A stretch of 31,987 bases of DNA from Chara braunii (taxonomy: Eukaryota > Streptophyta > Charophyceae > Charales > Characeae), in contig BFEA01000414.1 of NCBI GenBank assembly GCA_003427395.1, forward strand, positions 1,185,364-1,217,350. The letters are read 5' to 3'. The number at the start of each line of letters is the position of its first letter. Position 1 is the stretch's first letter. A program made the translations under genes and the position numbers. Positions 30,034 to 31,987 of this stretch are shown one piece after another. Below the pieces are notes generated by a model. The model had not been told where the DNA came from and did no database searches. It worked only from the letters and a program-made list of their open reading frames with translations.

Positions 30034-30105
30034 CCTGCGGTAATGCATGCGGTAGAACCCTCCAGTCTCATATTGCAGGTCACAGGTTCGAGTCCGGTTC
30101 CAGAC
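30034..30105 (+). pseudogene. Second tRNA-like module (tRNA-Met-like, CAU)
   Basis: A consensus B box ggttcgagtcc (30085-30095) is preceded by an anticodon-like loop TCTCATA (CAT at 30069-30071) with four of five stem pairs, and by a GCGGTAGAAC segment that resembles a D arm. The acceptor stem does not close. It lies about 300 bp inside the 1.67-kb element. Confidence 0.5.
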
Positions 30106-30773
30106 TTTGGGTGGGTCTTGTCCAGATAGGTATGTCTCTACCACATATTACACACACATACATGAGACACTACCCCAGATACTGACTACAGGCAAAACCA
30201 TGATACTCAGTCTACCAAATATCATACACACATAAATTAAGGCACATCGGAGGGACAAGGCTGGGGGTTAGTGGAAGGATGGATCTACCGCAAAGTCTGG
30301 GGGTTAGTGGAAGGCCGAGTCTGTAGTCTATCCCTTCCAATCCCTATAGGAAGTACCTAGCCGATGGCCGGAATCTATTGATAGGTGGGAGACAATCTTG
30401 TTGAGGATAGATCACGTAGGCATGAGTCCTTTGAGGGGGAAGGAGCCCCAACTGGTGACCGAGGTCTGGAGGAGGGTTGTTTATTCGTTGGCAACAAATT
30501 AAAGGCGCATAGGGTCGCCCCTCTGCTGCGTCGAGGCAAGGTGCTTCTAGGGGGGCCATATATACATACTACGTGCACAGTTCACACATGTACTGGTGAA
30601 GGTGGTAAGTACACCTCTCACCGGTATTCACTTCGCAAATGCTCCATGGTGGTGATCAGCGTCTGCAACGGGTCCACACACACGACAAAACATACACATA
30701 GCCTATGGGCACACACCTACAATATAAAACACACACACATGTACATAAAACCATAGGGTTGGGAGGAGGTCAC

Positions 30774-31110
30774 GATCAACTGATGGTGATCATAGGCGTC
30801 TCGATGATAAGTACCCCCCTTAAAATTAGCTAGGACAGTGGTGGGCGAGTAGAGGGTGTGAGTCACTGGTTGGTCAAGATCAACTAATGATGATGATAGG
30901 CGTATCAATGATAAGTACCCCCCTTAAAATCAGCTAGACTGTGTGTGGCAGACTAGGGCTGTGGTGGGCGAGTAGAGGGCGTGAGTCACTGGTTGGTCTG
31001 GGTTAATTGATGATGATGATAGGCGTTTCGAGGATAAGTACCCCGCCTTGAAATCAGCTAGGACTGTGGTGGGCGAGTAGAGGGTGTGAGTTGCCAGTTG
31101 GTCAACTTAG
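30774..31110. repeat. Tandem array, three units of 104-124 bp
   Basis: Units start at 30774, 30878 and about 31002. Each has a GAT(G)GATGATAGGCGT patch, GATAAGTACCCCCCTTAAAAT, CAGCTAG and GTGGGCGAGTAGAGGG. The second unit has a 20-bp insertion (GTGTGGCAGACTAGG core). The array lies inside the 1.67-kb element. Confidence 0.85.
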
Positions 31111-31415
31111 GGGCTACTAGGAGATTGCTTGAGCCTAGCATCCGAAGTTCCCATGCGACGAGGCTCGTTCGATCTCGCTTCCACCGGGGCTGGGTCATGG
31201 CTAGCCCTGGTGGCTGACACTACTGTTCAGTCCAAGTTCCCCTCGATACTAAGTAGGGGTAATGGTCCTGAGTGCTGGTCACATGGGAGGTAGCCTCGTT
31301 CCCTCAGGACAACTATGGTTGACCGCCTTAGACGATCAATGTATGCCTAGTAACCGGCCTCTACAACACCCTGGGCTTAAAAAAAAAAAGGCATACTCAA
31401 GGCATACTCACAATG

Positions 31416-31987
31416 AAACCTATATTCCCAAAATCCCCAAAAAAAAAGGGAAAGGCCGGTCACACGGATCTTCCAAATTCACAAATGTACTATTCCTGTG
31501 CCCATTTGTCAGTGGCTTGGGGCGAGGTCCCATTAGCAGTCGGATAGGAGTGTGGTCGATCCAGTGTGACACTTAGTGGCAGCGGGCTGACAGATTCATT
31601 ACGAATTTCTGGGCTAAGAAAACAGGGGAAAGGCAAAAGAAAAAAAAAACCAGAGACCTCCCACCCGAAAGCACGACAGAGTGCTTCCCAACCATCAAAT
31701 CACAAATGATCTGATGGTGGTGGTTGCAACAACAGTGAACAAAGTAACTGCCACATTTTCTGGAATAAACTCGACTTTTGTCATCAGTGATCCCGACACC
31801 CTCCATATACTCTGTGATTGAAGGAGGGCTCCACCCAATGAGATAATTGCACAACAGCAAGTAAAATACTAAAAATCTTTTATTCAGTGGGCCTATGGCC
31901 GCCCCCACACTTTTTTGGGGTTGGCCACACCCCCAACCGATTGAAATGATTCTGGAGGGAATCTTTTTTTGCACGGGCATGCCCAGT
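31416..31987. other. Unassigned DNA with one possible MITE end
   Basis: GGGGCGAGGTCCCATTAGCA at about 31519-31538 resembles the terminus of MITE family B, but the other end is not found in the window. No gene was recognised. Confidence 0.4.

Larger units (their letters stand above)
29709..31415 (+). mobile_element. 1.67-kb tRNA-headed retroposon with 13-bp TSD
   Basis: The direct repeat catactcacaatg lies at 29709-29721 and 31403-31415. Right inside the left copy is a tRNA-like head: A box tagctcagtgg (29733-29743) and B box ggttcaaaact (29787-29797), the internal promoter layout for RNA polymerase III. The right end has an A-run at 31379-31389 just before the repeat (a partial extra ggcatactca lies at 31390-31399). 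A head with pol III boxes, an A-tail and a TSD fit a SINE, but at about 1.67 kb it is far longer than the usual few hundred bases. It contains a second tRNA-like module and a tandem array, annotated separately. It has no reverse transcriptase and would need LINE proteins in trans. Confidence 0.68.

Overview
This window is eukaryotic intergenic DNA built from repeats and decayed mobile elements. I find no intact host protein-coding gene on either strand. It holds very long dinucleotide microsatellites, homopolymer runs, LINE fragments whose reverse transcriptase is broken by stops and frameshifts, tRNA-derived SINE-like units, a U6 snRNA retropseudogene and many short inverted-repeat elements. 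The LINE open reading frames end in a zinc-binding domain of the zf-RVT type (C-x2-C then H-x4-C, followed by a W-rich stretch). In family knowledge this is typical of plant L1 elements, so a green-lineage (streptophyte) nuclear genome is the best guess. The species cannot be named from the sequence.

Layout. 1-2630: microsatellite, unassigned DNA and a LINE 3'-end fragment (about 1670-2190) with a poly(A) insertion beside it. 2631-8650: a degraded tRNA-like sequence, a LINE 3'-tail hairpin, the best hammerhead-type repeat (3571-3684) and long unassigned stretches. 8684-11316: a SINE-like unit and a run of foldback/TIR elements. 11446-15710: a cluster of inverted-repeat elements mixed with four more copies of the hammerhead-type repeat. 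15731-16363: assembly gap. 16364-19290: simple repeats and a 118-bp tandem duplication. 19291-20515: four short elements in close succession, a poly(A)-only insertion and a LINE-type 3' tail. 20780-22600: a SINE tail, the U6 retropseudogene and a long CT tract. 22880-26080: the longest LINE copy. 26352-26385: a synthetic Nextera mosaic-end junction. 27499-29520: a second LINE copy. 29722-31389: a 1.67-kb tRNA-headed element between 13-bp direct repeats.

The parts fit one process. LINE-type machinery leaves target-site duplications (TSDs) and A-tails, and these are visible at the U6 copy, at two poly(A)-only insertions and at the 1.67-kb element. Three dispersed LINE tails share one small hairpin, a candidate template-recognition signal. 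The most unusual biology is a dispersed repeat carrying a nearly complete hammerhead ribozyme core. The most important caution is the adapter at 26352-26385: sequence on its two sides may not be neighbouring in the real genome.
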